NCBI GenBank assembly: GCA_943369665.1
Contig: CALRNX020000011.1
Coordinates: 62,001-126,000 of the forward strand
DNA: 64,000 nucleotides
DNA from: UKL13-3 sp943369665
GTDB taxonomy: Bacteria; Bacteroidota; Bacteroidia; UKL13-3
Direction: 5' to 3'
Shown: piece by piece, positions 26,205 through 35,124 of the stretch
Layout of the letters: each line of letters starts with the position of its first letter
Position numbering within the stretch: position 1 is the first letter of the stretch
The notes under the pieces: generated by a model
The model's input: only the letters and a program-made list of their open reading frames with translations
Told to the model about the DNA's origin: nothing
Databases searched by the model: none
Translations under genes and position numbers: made by a program

Positions 26205-27830
26205 TTATTTTCCCCATGCATTGGCGTTTTGAATGGCTGATTGTTCCGTTTTAAATTCGGAGGTAAAGTGAAACTGGATATCCGGATAATTATCCTGTGT
26301 CATTTTAAGTGACCATAAGCTGTCTGCTAAAAATACAGGGCGTCCTTCTTTGTCGGATGCAATATTGTGACGTTTGATCAGGTTGAATTTCTCCAATGCT
26401 TCTTTGTTTTCGGAAGTGAACCAACACGCTTTTTCGTAACCCAGTGGACGGAAATCACATGAAGCTCCATATTCCGCTAAAAGGCGGAATTGAATGACTT
26501 CAAACTGAAGATCACCTACTGTACCGATAATTTTAACATTACCCGGTTGTTGGGTAAATAATTGGGCAACACCTTCATCCGTTAACTGTTGGATTCCTTT
26601 TTCAAGTTGCTTGGTTTTCATTGGGTCCCTGTTCACCAATTCCTTAAATATTTCGGGAGAGAAACTCGGGATACCTTTAAACTGGATGTTTTCGCCCTCT
26701 GTTAATGTATCACCAATTTTAAAATTCCCTGTATCGTACAATCCTACAACATCGCCCGGAAATGATTCATCGATAATGCTTTTTTCATTCGCCATAAAGC
26801 TCGTTGGTGAAGAAAATCGTAATTTTTTATTGAGGCGCGTGTGCTGGTAAAATTTGTTGCGTTCAAATTTTCCGGAAACGATGCGGCAAAAAGCAATACG
26901 ATCACGATGGTTTGGATCGAGGTTGGCGTGGATCTTAAAGATAAAACCGGTAAAGTTTTTCTCGGTAGGCAATACTTCGCGTTCTTCGGTAAAACGAGAA
27001 CGAGGCTCAGGTGCTATCCGAATAAAGGTATCCAATAACTCCTGCACGCCAAAATTGTTAACTGCGCTCCCAAAAAATACAGGAGCCAGGTATCCTTCCA
27101 AATACAGGTCGTGGTTAAAAGGTTCGTAAACGCCTTCAATGAGTTCCACATCTTCGCGCAGTTTGTTTGCGGGTCTTTCGCCAATATTTTTATCCAATGA
27201 ACCATCATTTAAATCGTTGATGGCAACAATATCTGTTGATATTTTACTTCTGTTCGGTGAAAACAACTGCAATTGTTTATCGTGCAAATTATAAACACCC
27301 TGAAATGAAGAACCTACGCCAATAGGCCAGGTCATCGGGCGGGTATGGATATTCAATTCTTTTTCAATCTCTTCAAGCAAATCGTAAGGATCCTGTCCTT
27401 CGCGGTCGAGCTTGTTGATGAACACAATTACAGGAGTATTGCGCATGCGGCATACTTCCATGAGTTTGCGTGTTTGATCCTCCACACCTTTCACACAATC
27501 CACCACCAAAATAACACTGTCGACAGCCGTTAATGTACGATAGGTATCTTCAGCGAAATCCTTGTGACCGGGAGTATCCAGGATGTTTACTTTATAACCG
27601 TTGTATTCAAATCCCATTACCGATGTTGCCACCGAGATACCACGTTGCTTTTCGATCTCCATAAAATCGGAGGTCGCTGTTTTACGAATTTTATTGCTTT
27701 TTACAGCACCTGCCGACTGAATCGCTCCTCCAAACAAGAGTAACTTTTCCGTTAAGGTTGTTTTTCCCGCATCGGGGTGACTGATAATACCAAATGTTCT
27801 GCGTTTACGCAATAATTCTTCCTGACTCAT
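26205..27830 (-). CDS. prfC: Peptide chain release factor 3
   Basis: RF-3 is a GTPase that removes RF1/RF2 from the ribosome after termination. The protein has 541 residues. It shows the P-loop ISHPDAGKTTLTEK, the G2 segment QRGISVATSVMGF, G3 LDTPGHKDFAEDTYR and G4 FINKLDREG. The family-specific LEEIEKELNI, TWPIGVGSSFQGVY and C-terminal LEFEV-like segment (VGDLQFEVIQFRL) separate it from EF-G and LepA. The ATG is at 27828-27830. Confidence 0.95.
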   Translation of the reverse strand: MSQEELLRKRRTFGIISHPDAGKTTLTEKLLLFGGAIQSAGAVKSNKIRKTATSDFMEIEKQRGISVATSVMGFEYNGYKVNILDTPGHKDFAEDTYRTLTAVDSVILVVDCVKGVEDQTRKLMEVCRMRNTPVIVFINKLDREGQDPYDLLEEIEKELNIHTRPMTWPIGVGSSFQGVYNLHDKQLQLFSPNRSKISTDIVAINDLNDGSLDKNIGERPANKLREDVELIEGVYEPFNHDLYLEGYLAPVFFGSAVNNFGVQELLDTFIRIAPEPRSRFTEEREVLPTEKNFTGFIFKIHANLDPNHRDRIAFCRIVSGKFERNKFYQHTRLNKKLRFSSPTSFMANEKSIIDESFPGDVVGLYDTGNFKIGDTLTEGENIQFKGIPSFSPEIFKELVNRDPMKTKQLEKGIQQLTDEGVAQLFTQQPGNVKIIGTVGDLQFEVIQFRLLAEYGASCDFRPLGYEKACWFTSENKEALEKFNLIKRHNIASDKEGRPVFLADSLWSLKMTQDNYPDIQFHFTSEFKTEQSAIQNANAWGK

Positions 27831-27914
27831 AATTTGTTAAAAACGGGCACGAAGATAAGGGAAGAAATTGGAATTGCTTATCTGCCCCGCGTTCAATTGC
27901 ATGAACAACGGTTT

Positions 27915-27943
27915 TTGTTTACAAATTTTGAAGCCTTATTTTG
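27915..27943 (+). promoter_or_regulatory. Probable promoter of lhgO
   Basis: TTG (27915-27917), an 18-base spacer and TTATTTTG (27936-27943) give one mismatch to the TAnnTTTG consensus. The predicted leader is about 13 bases. Confidence 0.4.
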
Positions 27944-27962
27944 CGCCCACTAAAATACATAC

Positions 27963-29159
27963 ATGCAACACGATATCGTTATTATTGGAGGAGGAATTGT
28001 TGGTCTTGCCAGCGCCTATCATTTATTACAACAGGATCCAACATTAAAAGTAGTTGTGCTTGAAAAAGAAAGCACCCTGGCAGCTCACCAAACAGGGCAT
28101 AATAGCGGTGTGATCCATTCGGGATTGTATTATAAACCCGGAAGTTTAAAGGCAATTAACTGCATTAACGGGTACAATATGTTGCTCGCATTTTGCCGCG
28201 AAAATAATATTCCATTTGATCTGTGTGGCAAGTTGGTTGTAGCAACAGAAGAGTGGGAATTACCTTTACTGGAAAACTTGTATCAACGCGGTTTGCAAAA
28301 TGGTCTTACGGAGATGAAGTATATCACTGCTGACGAGATTCAGCAATACGAACCTCATATTCGCGGGATTAAGGCGTTACATGTTCCGTATACCGGTATT
28401 ATTGATTATACCGAAGTCTGCGCCAAGTTGGCTTATTGGGTGGAGCAATGGGGAGGAAAGATATTGACCAATCACAAAGCTGAAGATATTGAGGAGTATG
28501 CTGATTTTATGGCTGTAAAAACCAATGGTCAAACCATAGAAACCAAAATGATCGTGAATTGTGCCGGGTTGTATTGTGATAAAGTAGCGCAGATGGCAGG
28601 TGAAAAAGTGGATACGCGTATTATTCCTTTCAGAGGAGAATATTATATGTTGAAACCCGAAAAACGTTATTTGGTTAAAAACCTGATTTATCCGGTACCT
28701 GATCCGAACTTCCCTTTTCTGGGAGTGCATTTTACCCGCATGATCGATGGTGGAGTTGAGGCAGGGCCAAATGCTGTATTTGCTTTTAAACGTGAAGGCT
28801 ATCAAAAAACCGATGTGGATTTTACCGAAATGATGGAAAGTCTTATGTGGCCCGGTTTCCAAAAAGTGGCTAAAAAGTATTGGAAAACAGGATTGGGAGA
28901 GTTTTACCGTTCGTTCAGCAAAACCGCTTTTACCAATGCGCTCCGTAAATTTATTCCACAAATAGAAGAAGATGACCTAATACCTGCCGAAGCTGGTGTG
29001 AGAGCACAGGCTTGCGATAGGGAAGGAGGATTGCTGGATGATTTTAAAATTATTGAAAAGCCTAGGGCAATCCATATTTTAAATGCACCTTCACCGGCTG
29101 CAACTTCGAGCCTGTCGATCGGGAAAACCATTGCGGAAATGGCAACCAAACATTTATAA
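27963..29159 (+). CDS. lhgO: L-2-hydroxyglutarate oxidase (FAD-dependent)
   Basis: LhgO oxidises L-2-hydroxyglutarate to 2-oxoglutarate using FAD and passes electrons to the respiratory chain. The 398-residue protein starts with HDIVIIGGGIVGLASAYHLL, the dinucleotide-binding motif, followed by VVVLEKE. The family segment HQTGHNSGVIHSGLYYKPGS carries substrate and flavin contacts. RGEYYMLKPEK and the C-terminal GVRAQACDREGGLLDDF are also typical. The following thioesterase starts 15 bases downstream, so a shared transcript is likely. Confidence 0.92.
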   Translation: MQHDIVIIGGGIVGLASAYHLLQQDPTLKVVVLEKESTLAAHQTGHNSGVIHSGLYYKPGSLKAINCINGYNMLLAFCRENNIPFDLCGKLVVATEEWELPLLENLYQRGLQNGLTEMKYITADEIQQYEPHIRGIKALHVPYTGIIDYTEVCAKLAYWVEQWGGKILTNHKAEDIEEYADFMAVKTNGQTIETKMIVNCAGLYCDKVAQMAGEKVDTRIIPFRGEYYMLKPEKRYLVKNLIYPVPDPNFPFLGVHFTRMIDGGVEAGPNAVFAFKREGYQKTDVDFTEMMESLMWPGFQKVAKKYWKTGLGEFYRSFSKTAFTNALRKFIPQIEEDDLIPAEAGVRAQACDREGGLLDDFKIIEKPRAIHILNAPSPAATSSLSIGKTIAEMATKHL

Positions 29160-29174
29160 TTCAGTTCAATCATC

Positions 29175-29582
29175 ATGATGATCACCAAAACCAAGATAAG
29201 AGTTCGCTACGGAGAAACCGACCAAATGGGTGTTGTCTATCATGGAAACTATGCATTGTATTTTGAAGAAGCGAGAACAAGCGCATTGCGTGATATTGAT
29301 ATTACCTATAAAAGCCTGGAAGAAGAAGGTGTGATGATGCCGGTGGTTAATTTAACGACTGATTTTAAGCGACCTGCAAAGTATGACGACTTGCTCACCA
29401 TCAAAACAACAATGCGTGAACTGCCAACCGTAAAAATCGTGTTGGAATATGAAGTGTTTAACGAAAGCCATGTTTTACTCACCACAGGAAGTTCAACACT
29501 TGTTTTTGTGGATATGAAAACCAACAGGCCAACCCGATGCCCGGAGCATTTGTATGAAAAGTTCAAACAGTTTTTTGCATGA
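29175..29582 (+). CDS. Acyl-CoA thioesterase, YbgC-type hotdog fold
   Basis: This is a 135-residue single hotdog domain. The catalytic region RVRYGETDQMGVVYHGNYALYFEEAR contains the Asp and the Tyr/His seen in YbgC thioesterases. The central FKRPAKYDDLL strand and C-terminal STLVFVDMKTNRPTR are typical. It probably releases short-chain acids from CoA near the membrane. Its stop overlaps the start of the YihY-like gene (ATGA), so the two are translationally coupled. Confidence 0.9.
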   Translation: MMITKTKIRVRYGETDQMGVVYHGNYALYFEEARTSALRDIDITYKSLEEEGVMMPVVNLTTDFKRPAKYDDLLTIKTTMRELPTVKIVLEYEVFNESHVLLTTGSSTLVFVDMKTNRPTRCPEHLYEKFKQFFA

Positions 29583-30607
29583 GTAGAAGGAAAGAATGGG
29601 TAGGCAAAGTAAAAGGTATAAACCTGATGGGGTGGTTTTTACGCAGCCGCTTTTCCAAAGGATTTATCGGGTTCCTTCAACGCAAACAATTTCCTGGTTA
29701 CAAGGAAATTTCGTGGTATTCGGTATTCGAGTTTTTTATTCGTTGGGTCGATAAGAAAGATCTTCACTTGCGAAGCTCAGCGCTATCGTTCACGTTTTTT
29801 TTATCCCTCTTTCCAACAGCCATTTTCTTTTTTACACTCATTGCCTATTTGCCTCTTAAAAAATCACCCGATGAGATCTTGTTTTTTTTGCAAGGAATTA
29901 TACCCACCAATGCCTTTAAAATTATCAAGTCAACACTTGTAGATATATTAAAGCATCAACGAAGCGGCCTACTCTCTGTGGGTTTTGTATTGGCTATTTA
30001 TTTTAGTACCAATGGTTTTCACTCTTTGATGAATACCCTCAACCGATATGGAAAGGAAAAAGAAACACGGAGTTTTTGGAAACAAAGGCTCATTGCAATC
30101 ATTCTTTCGGTAATTGCATGTTTGGGTATTCTGCTTTCGGTGTTTATGGCTACAGGGGGAAACTGGCTCATTCATTGGTTGGATAAAATGAAATATTTTC
30201 CGAGTAAAATTACCCCAACACTGTTGTTTTTGCTTAATAATGGAATTGTGGTAATGATCATCCTCACCTTTATATCGTGCATTTATTATGTGGCGCCCAG
30301 CAAACACAGTAAATGGAAATTCTTTACACCAGGTTCTGTATTTGCGTGTTCTGTTACAATTGTAACCACCTACTTGTTTTCCATTTATGTAAACCAGTTT
30401 AATGCTTATAACAAAGTGTATGGTTCAATTGGTGCACTAATCGTAGTGATGCTGCTTATATACATCAATACCTATATTTTGTTGTTGGGCTACGAATTAA
30501 ACGTAGTAATCGAAAAGGCTGTTGCCGAAATTCGCAAAGGCAAAGTGATCAAACGCAATACGGTTATTTACCTTAAAAATAAATCTGTAACAGGAGAAGA
30601 CGAGTAA
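29579..30607 (+). CDS. YihY/BrkB-family inner-membrane protein
   Basis: This 342-residue membrane protein has six predicted transmembrane segments between about residues 65 and 310. It carries the family pattern LHLRSSALSFTFFLSLFPTAIF, a central FSTNGFHSLMNTLN and the C-terminal VYGSIGALIVVMLLIYINTYILLLGYELN. The family was once misnamed ribonuclease BN and its function is unknown, with transport suspected. It is coupled by a 4-base overlap to the thioesterase upstream. Its stop abuts the stop of the convergent DUF2147 gene with no gap. Confidence 0.9.
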   Translation: MSRRKEWVGKVKGINLMGWFLRSRFSKGFIGFLQRKQFPGYKEISWYSVFEFFIRWVDKKDLHLRSSALSFTFFLSLFPTAIFFFTLIAYLPLKKSPDEILFFLQGIIPTNAFKIIKSTLVDILKHQRSGLLSVGFVLAIYFSTNGFHSLMNTLNRYGKEKETRSFWKQRLIAIILSVIACLGILLSVFMATGGNWLIHWLDKMKYFPSKITPTLLFLLNNGIVVMIILTFISCIYYVAPSKHSKWKFFTPGSVFACSVTIVTTYLFSIYVNQFNAYNKVYGSIGALIVVMLLIYINTYILLLGYELNVVIEKAVAEIRKGKVIKRNTVIYLKNKSVTGEDE

Positions 30608-31054
30608 TTATTCAACTTTTGTCCAAGTGTCAGTTCGTCCAACCATGGATATGCCAATATAACCTCTTACTTCTAAAGTATTGGCATTGGTTAGTTCCAT
30701 TTTGCAACTATATGTCTTACCATTTTTGGGATCATAAATGGTTCCATCTTTCCACACATTATCAATGGCATCATAAGTAAAGCTTTTCAGTATCAGTAAT
30801 CCCAAAAGGGGTTTACCCTGAAGTTCTACATTGTGATTATGGATATCTGTTTTGGGTTTACCACTTTCATTTAACGGAACCCTTAACCATGAAATTTTTC
30901 CGTAATAGTAGTTTCCGGTTTTAAAAATAGTGACCTTGCCATCTTTGCTTCCTGTAAGCCATACGCCAACAATATCGTCTCCTCCCGATTGAATATTTGA
31001 TATTCCCGATAAACCAGTAAGGAGTATGATTGCAATCATTGTAATAGATTTCAT
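30608..31054 (-). CDS. Secreted DUF2147 protein
   Basis: This 148-residue exported protein has a short N-terminal hydrophobic signal. The DUF2147 pattern is clear: DIVGVWLTGSKDGKVTIFKTG, YYGKISWL, KDGTIYDPKNGKTYSCKMEL and the closing VRGYIGISMVGRTDTWTKV. The family is thought to be a periplasmic lipocalin-like beta-barrel, but no function is proven. It is convergent with yihY and ends directly beside it, with no room for a terminator between them. Confidence 0.88.
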   Translation of the reverse strand: MKSITMIAIILLTGLSGISNIQSGGDDIVGVWLTGSKDGKVTIFKTGNYYYGKISWLRVPLNESGKPKTDIHNHNVELQGKPLLGLLILKSFTYDAIDNVWKDGTIYDPKNGKTYSCKMELTNANTLEVRGYIGISMVGRTDTWTKVE

Positions 31055-31089
31055 GTGCTTATTATATTTGTTATCGTAAAATAAAACAA

Positions 31090-31117
31090 TTGGTATCGAA
31101 ATTGCTTTATATTTTTA
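31090..31117 (+). promoter_or_regulatory. Possible promoter of the substrate-binding-protein gene
   Basis: TTG (31090-31092), a 17-base spacer and TATTTTTA (31110-31117) match seven of eight -7 positions. The predicted leader is about 10 bases. Confidence 0.35.
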
Positions 31118-31133
31118 GAATAATTTCATCAAC

Positions 31134-32003
31134 ATGAAAGTAAGAGTAGGGGGCGTTCCTGAACATTTTAATTTAGCATGGCATTTGGCCATTGAACAGC
31201 ATAAGTTTTCGGAAAAAGGAATTGAAATAGCATGGGAGGATATACCTGGAGGTACAGGAGCCATGTGCAAGGCTTTGCGTGAAGATAAACTGGATATCGC
31301 AATTGCTTTAACCGAAGGGGTTGTAAGCGATATAATGAAGGGTAATCCGAGTAAGATCGTACAGTTCTATGTAAACTCACCACTTACCTGGGGAATATAC
31401 GTAAGCAGTCAGTCACCCATCAACACTATTGATGAAATGCAGGGCCATCAATATGCCATTAGCAGGTATCAATCAGGGTCGCATTTAATGGCTTATGTGA
31501 ATGCCAATAACCATAACCTTAGCATTAATGAAAGCGATTTTGTGGTTGTAGGAAGTTTGGATGGAGCAAGAGAAGCATTAAAAAGTAATACGGCACAATT
31601 GTTTATGTGGGAAAAATTTACCACAAAACCGTTGGTAGACTCCGGAGAGTTCAAACAAATAGGAGAGTGTCGCACTCCATGGCCTTGTTTTGTATTGACA
31701 GTTCGCAATGAATTTATTGAAAAATATCCTGATACCCTTACCGCTATTTTAAACATCATTAACTTGTCGTGTTCTGTTTTAAAAAACAATAGTTTGGCTC
31801 CCCATATGATCAGTGAGCGTTATCAGCTTAAAGAGGAGGATGCTCAACTATGGTTTAAAGAATTGGAGTATGCTTGTCAACCGGAAATTGAAGTAAGTGA
31901 TATGCAGCATATTTTAGCAGAACTTTATAAACTGAAAATTATTTCTCATATGCCGGATGTAACTGAGATTTGCTTTAAAGAAAATCTTGTAACGTTGTGG
32001 TAG
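31134..32003 (+). CDS. Periplasmic-binding-protein-like fold protein without signal peptide (SsuA/THI5-like)
   Basis: This 289-residue protein resembles the ligand-binding proteins of nitrate, sulfonate and thiamine-precursor ABC importers. It shows GVPEHFNLAWHLAIEQHKF near the N-terminus, IEIAWEDIPGGTGAMCKAL and LDIAIALTEGVVSDIM. SRYQSGSHLMAYV and a DGAREALKSNTAQLFMWE hinge region follow. Unlike those proteins it has no signal peptide or lipobox, and there are no ABC permease or ATPase genes beside it, so it probably acts in the cytoplasm. It could sense or metabolise a small ligand, as THI5-type proteins do. The fatty-acid hydroxylase gene starts 15 bases downstream. Confidence 0.7.
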   Translation: MKVRVGGVPEHFNLAWHLAIEQHKFSEKGIEIAWEDIPGGTGAMCKALREDKLDIAIALTEGVVSDIMKGNPSKIVQFYVNSPLTWGIYVSSQSPINTIDEMQGHQYAISRYQSGSHLMAYVNANNHNLSINESDFVVVGSLDGAREALKSNTAQLFMWEKFTTKPLVDSGEFKQIGECRTPWPCFVLTVRNEFIEKYPDTLTAILNIINLSCSVLKNNSLAPHMISERYQLKEEDAQLWFKELEYACQPEIEVSDMQHILAELYKLKIISHMPDVTEICFKENLVTLW

Positions 32004-32018
32004 TTAATTTGTGTAACA

Positions 32019-32597
32019 ATGACTAATGTAAAGAAAGTCGGACAAGGAAAAATATTTGACCAGAAATGGTTGGAAGTTTTTACAAAAACGAATCCAGTTA
32101 TTCATGTTATAACCTACGGAGGAGCCTGTGTGTGCTTCTATACATTCAATAAACTTTCATTGTTGGAGTCCATTGCATTTTTAATGGTAGGAGTTGTAGC
32201 CTGGACATTGGTCGAGTACTTAATTCACCGTTTTTTGTTCCATATAAAACCAAGCAAGTTTCAATATACGATACATGGTGTACATCATGAATACCCAAGA
32301 GACAAGGAACGCTTGATGATGCCCCCTTTACCGGGTATATTACTTATTACCTTTTTTTATGGTTTATGGTGGTTAGTTGTGGGTCCCCAATACGCCCCTA
32401 TCCTTATGGTCGGGTTTTTAATAGGGTATTTATTATACACTTTTATACATTACGTTGTTCATGCTCATAAGCCTGTTAAGCCATTTGTCTTTTTTTGGGC
32501 ACATCATTTAAAACACCATAATCCGCAATTCGAAAATAAAGCATATGGTGTATCAAGCCCTATTTGGGATTGGGTATTTGGTACCATGCCTAAATAA
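32019..32597 (+). CDS. Fatty acid hydroxylase / sterol desaturase superfamily membrane protein
   Basis: This 192-residue membrane enzyme carries the histidine clusters of the di-iron hydroxylases: HRFLFH, HGVHHEYP, HYVVHAHKP and HHLKHHN. Two to four membrane segments lie between about residues 30-65 and 110-150. The pattern and size match FA2H-like fatty-acid 2-hydroxylases, which hydroxylate acyl chains of sphingolipids or other lipids; Bacteroidota do make sphingolipids and hydroxylated acyl lipids. The closing WDWVFGTMPK is typical. It is probably co-transcribed with the gene upstream and ends in a strong hairpin. Confidence 0.85.
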   Translation: MTNVKKVGQGKIFDQKWLEVFTKTNPVIHVITYGGACVCFYTFNKLSLLESIAFLMVGVVAWTLVEYLIHRFLFHIKPSKFQYTIHGVHHEYPRDKERLMMPPLPGILLITFFYGLWWLVVGPQYAPILMVGFLIGYLLYTFIHYVVHAHKPVKPFVFFWAHHLKHHNPQFENKAYGVSSPIWDWVFGTMPK

Positions 32598-32640
32598 AAA
32601 TCCTATACCAATCAATCATTGTTGGTATAGGATTTTAAAT
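32597..32640. terminator. Strong bidirectional terminator
   Basis: A perfect 15-base stem, AAAATCCTATACCAA (32597-32611) and TTGGTATAGGATTTT (32622-32636), encloses a 10-base loop. It separates the fatty-acid hydroxylase from the convergent DUF2911 gene. Confidence 0.9.
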
Positions 32641-32654
32641 GAGTTGAACAAAAG

Positions 32655-33206
32655 TTACTGAACGATCATTGGTGTTGTCACGATTGTTTGATCCCAACTC
32701 CAAACCATATTGACTGTTCCCGAATCACCGGTATTGAATGAAATAACAAACTGTTCCGTAATAGGTTCTACGGTAGTAGATGTCACATTTACTTTTAACA
32801 CTTCCGTTTCTTTGTCGGGTTCGGGTACTCCCCATCTGTCTGATTCAGAGTTAAAGACAACCTGCCAGGTATCGTTGCCCGGATAAGCATACATACTGTA
32901 TTTTCCGGCCTTTAATATTTGATCTCCCAGTTTCAGATCTTTGTTGGTTTCAAACACCGTAGCTTCATTTGCTCCCACACGCCAGTATTTTCCGTAAGGC
33001 TGCAACGCCCCTGATGCTTCATCCCCAAAAATCAGACGGCCTTTTTTATAAGGTTGGCAATAGGTAACAATAATGTCCGTTCCATCCTGGTGATACTCAG
33101 CTTTGGCAACAGGGCTGTGGCTTTTGGTATATGAACGAAACCAAGTGAGCAATGCAATAATTGCCAGCAAAGCAATTCCAATAATAATGAGCACTTTCTT
33201 TTTCAT
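32655..33206 (-). CDS. Secreted/membrane-anchored DUF2911 protein
   Basis: This 183-residue protein has an N-terminal membrane anchor (VLIIIGIALLAIIALLTWF). The DUF2911 domain follows: VTYCQPYKKGRLIFGD, PYGKYWRVGANEATVFETN and LKAGKYSMYAYPGNDTW. The family is widespread in Bacteroidota, is found in the envelope and has no known function. Its start is preceded by a 16-base tandem duplication. Confidence 0.88.
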   Translation of the reverse strand: MKKKVLIIIGIALLAIIALLTWFRSYTKSHSPVAKAEYHQDGTDIIVTYCQPYKKGRLIFGDEASGALQPYGKYWRVGANEATVFETNKDLKLGDQILKAGKYSMYAYPGNDTWQVVFNSESDRWGVPEPDKETEVLKVNVTSTTVEPITEQFVISFNTGDSGTVNMVWSWDQTIVTTPMIVQ

Positions 33207-33236
33207 AGTGTTGTGGTTTTATAGTGTTGTGGTTTA
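33205..33236. repeat. 16-base tandem duplication at the DUF2911 start
   Basis: ATAGTGTTGTGGTTTT (33205-33220) is followed by ATAGTGTTGTGGTTTA (33221-33236). Read in octamers it continues weakly to 33244. The first copy touches the start codon (33204-33206). Confidence 0.6.
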
Positions 33237-33300
33237 TGGTTAGTGCAATTTGGTGGTCTAAAACCTTAAAAGCCAAGTCCATTCACCTGTTACTTGCAAG

Positions 33301-33819
33301 TTATAATTTATCCAATAGTTTCAAAACTTTCTTTCCGCGCGAAACAATTGCAGGTGTTCCCATGGGCATCAGATCTTCCACAAGCATTCTGAGCTCGCTT
33401 GCCAGTTCCGGAAACTGCTTGGTAATATGACTCATCACATGTAACGAAAAAGCTTTGATAGCACCTGGTTCATCTTTGCTGCGGGCAAACGTGTAGCAGA
33501 TGTCGAACAACTCTCCCCACAATTCTTGGGGAGGCATTTGTTCTGTCCAAATACGCAGAATATTTCGTTTCACCGCATCGTGTTGATTGGGTTCTTGTAG
33601 TTTTTGCAACAGTTTTTTCTGATATTGTTTTGCCAGCTGAGGTTGCTCCAGGCAACAGTATGCCAATGGCCAGGCCGCCCGTTGGGTGAGGCGATAGTTG
33701 TCGCCTAAAAACAGTGTTATGAGTTCCTTGAATCTGTCTTTATCATCACCGATATATTTTACAATGCGCATGGTAAGTGCCTTGCTGTGTTCTCGCGTCA
33801 GTTCTTCTTTGATATTCAT
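33301..33819 (-). CDS. Helical-repeat (HEAT-like) protein of unknown function
   Basis: This 172-residue protein is entirely helical in appearance, with repeated amphipathic segments of about 35 residues: FKELITLFLGDNYRLTQRAA, KKLLQKLQEPNQHDAVKRNI, WGELFDICYTFARSKDEPGA and LRMLVEDLMPMGTPAIVSRG. This suggests a small HEAT/ARM-like scaffold. There is no signal peptide, so it is cytoplasmic. I recognise it as a common Bacteroidota protein but know no function. It is divergent from pepT. Confidence 0.65.
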   Translation of the reverse strand: MNIKEELTREHSKALTMRIVKYIGDDKDRFKELITLFLGDNYRLTQRAAWPLAYCCLEQPQLAKQYQKKLLQKLQEPNQHDAVKRNILRIWTEQMPPQELWGELFDICYTFARSKDEPGAIKAFSLHVMSHITKQFPELASELRMLVEDLMPMGTPAIVSRGKKVLKLLDKL

Positions 33820-33848
33820 TTGTGGTTCGGTAGAAATGATTACTTTCG
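33820..33848 (+). promoter_or_regulatory. Possible promoter of pepT
   Basis: TTG (33820-33822), an 18-base spacer and TACTTTCG (33841-33848) give one mismatch to TAnnTTTG. It supports starting pepT at 33868 and not at the upstream GTG. Confidence 0.4.
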
Positions 33849-33867
33849 CAAACTAATTTTTTGCAAC

Positions 33868-35124
33868 ATGACTGCCAAACATTCTATTGATAGCGTTTCG
33901 TTAACCAATCGTTTTTGTAAATATGTTCAGATCGATACTCAATCGGATCCTAATTCTCCTACCCAGCCCAGTACTGAAAAGCAAAAGGACCTTGCCAGGG
34001 TATTGGTTGAAGAATTGTTGGAATTGGGAATAAGCGATGCTCATTTGGATGAGTTTGGGTATGTATATGCAACTGTAAAAGGGAATTCAACCAAGAAAGT
34101 TCCGGTTATTTGTTTCTGCTCACATATGGATACGTCACCTGATTTTACAGGCAAGAATGTAAAGCCTGTGATTCATAAGAATTATCAGGGTGGAAATATT
34201 GTATTACCTGCCGATCCCAAAGTAGTGTTAAAACCAGAAGAACATCCCGACTTAAAAACACAGATCGGGAATGATATTATTACTGCAGATGGTACAACAT
34301 TATTGGGCGCAGATAATAAATCAGGAGTGGCAGAGATCATGGAAGCCGTTAGGTATTTAACACAACATCCCGAAGTGATCCATGGCGATATTCGTATTTT
34401 GTTTACACCCGATGAGGAAATCGGCAGAGGAGTAGATGCGGTGGATATGAAAAAGCTTGCAGCCGATTTTGGCTATACAATGGATGGCGAAACGGCTGGT
34501 CATTTGGAAGACGAAACCTTTAGTGCTGATGGCGTAGAGATCCATATTGAAGGTGTTGCCGTTCATCCCGGTTTTGCTAAAAACAAAATGGAGAATGCAT
34601 TAAAAATTGCAGCTGAAATTGTAGCAGCTTTACCTAAAACGCATTTATCGCCCGAAACTACCGAAGGCAAAGAACCTTTTATGCATCCAACATCCATTAC
34701 CGGTAGTTTGGATAAAGCTGAACTAAAATTCATTATCCGTGCATTCAGCACTGATGGTCTTGTGGAGGTTGAAAACACGTTAAAACAAATTACCGAAATG
34801 GTAATGCACAACTATAAAGGCAGTACCTACACATTTGTGGTAAAAGAACAATACCGCAACATGAAAGATGTATTGGATAAACATCCACAGGTGAGTGCTT
34901 ATGCATTGGAAGCTATCGGCCGAACAGGTTTGACAGCGCAACGCACAAGCATCCGCGGAGGAACAGATGGCAGCCGCTTATCATTCATGGGATTGCCTTG
35001 TCCGAATATTTTTGCAGGCGAGCATGCATTTCATGGTAAGTACGAATGGGCAAGTGTGCAGGATATGGTGAAAGCTGCGGAGACCATCGTTCACCTTTGT
35101 GAAATCTGGGAAGAGCGCGCTTAG
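33868..35124 (+). CDS. pepT: Peptidase T (tripeptide aminopeptidase)
   Basis: PepT is a cytoplasmic di-zinc enzyme that removes the N-terminal residue of tripeptides. The 418-residue protein shows CSHMDTSPDFTGKNV (first zinc His and Asp), TTLLGADNKSGVAEIM (bridging Asp) and LFTPDEEIGRGVD (catalytic Glu pair). MDGETAGHLEDETFSAD and RTSIRGGTDGSRLSFMGLP follow. The open frame starts with a GTG at 33787, but that extension overlaps the divergent gene. The ATG at 33868 gives the expected start (MTAKHSIDSV). Confidence 0.95.
   Translation: MTAKHSIDSVSLTNRFCKYVQIDTQSDPNSPTQPSTEKQKDLARVLVEELLELGISDAHLDEFGYVYATVKGNSTKKVPVICFCSHMDTSPDFTGKNVKPVIHKNYQGGNIVLPADPKVVLKPEEHPDLKTQIGNDIITADGTTLLGADNKSGVAEIMEAVRYLTQHPEVIHGDIRILFTPDEEIGRGVDAVDMKKLAADFGYTMDGETAGHLEDETFSADGVEIHIEGVAVHPGFAKNKMENALKIAAEIVAALPKTHLSPETTEGKEPFMHPTSITGSLDKAELKFIIRAFSTDGLVEVENTLKQITEMVMHNYKGSTYTFVVKEQYRNMKDVLDKHPQVSAYALEAIGRTGLTAQRTSIRGGTDGSRLSFMGLPCPNIFAGEHAFHGKYEWASVQDMVKAAETIVHLCEIWEERA

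Noticed and set aside
28377..28961. 194-residue minus-strand ORF inside lhgO
   Set aside because: No family pattern and fully covered by a well-supported gene.
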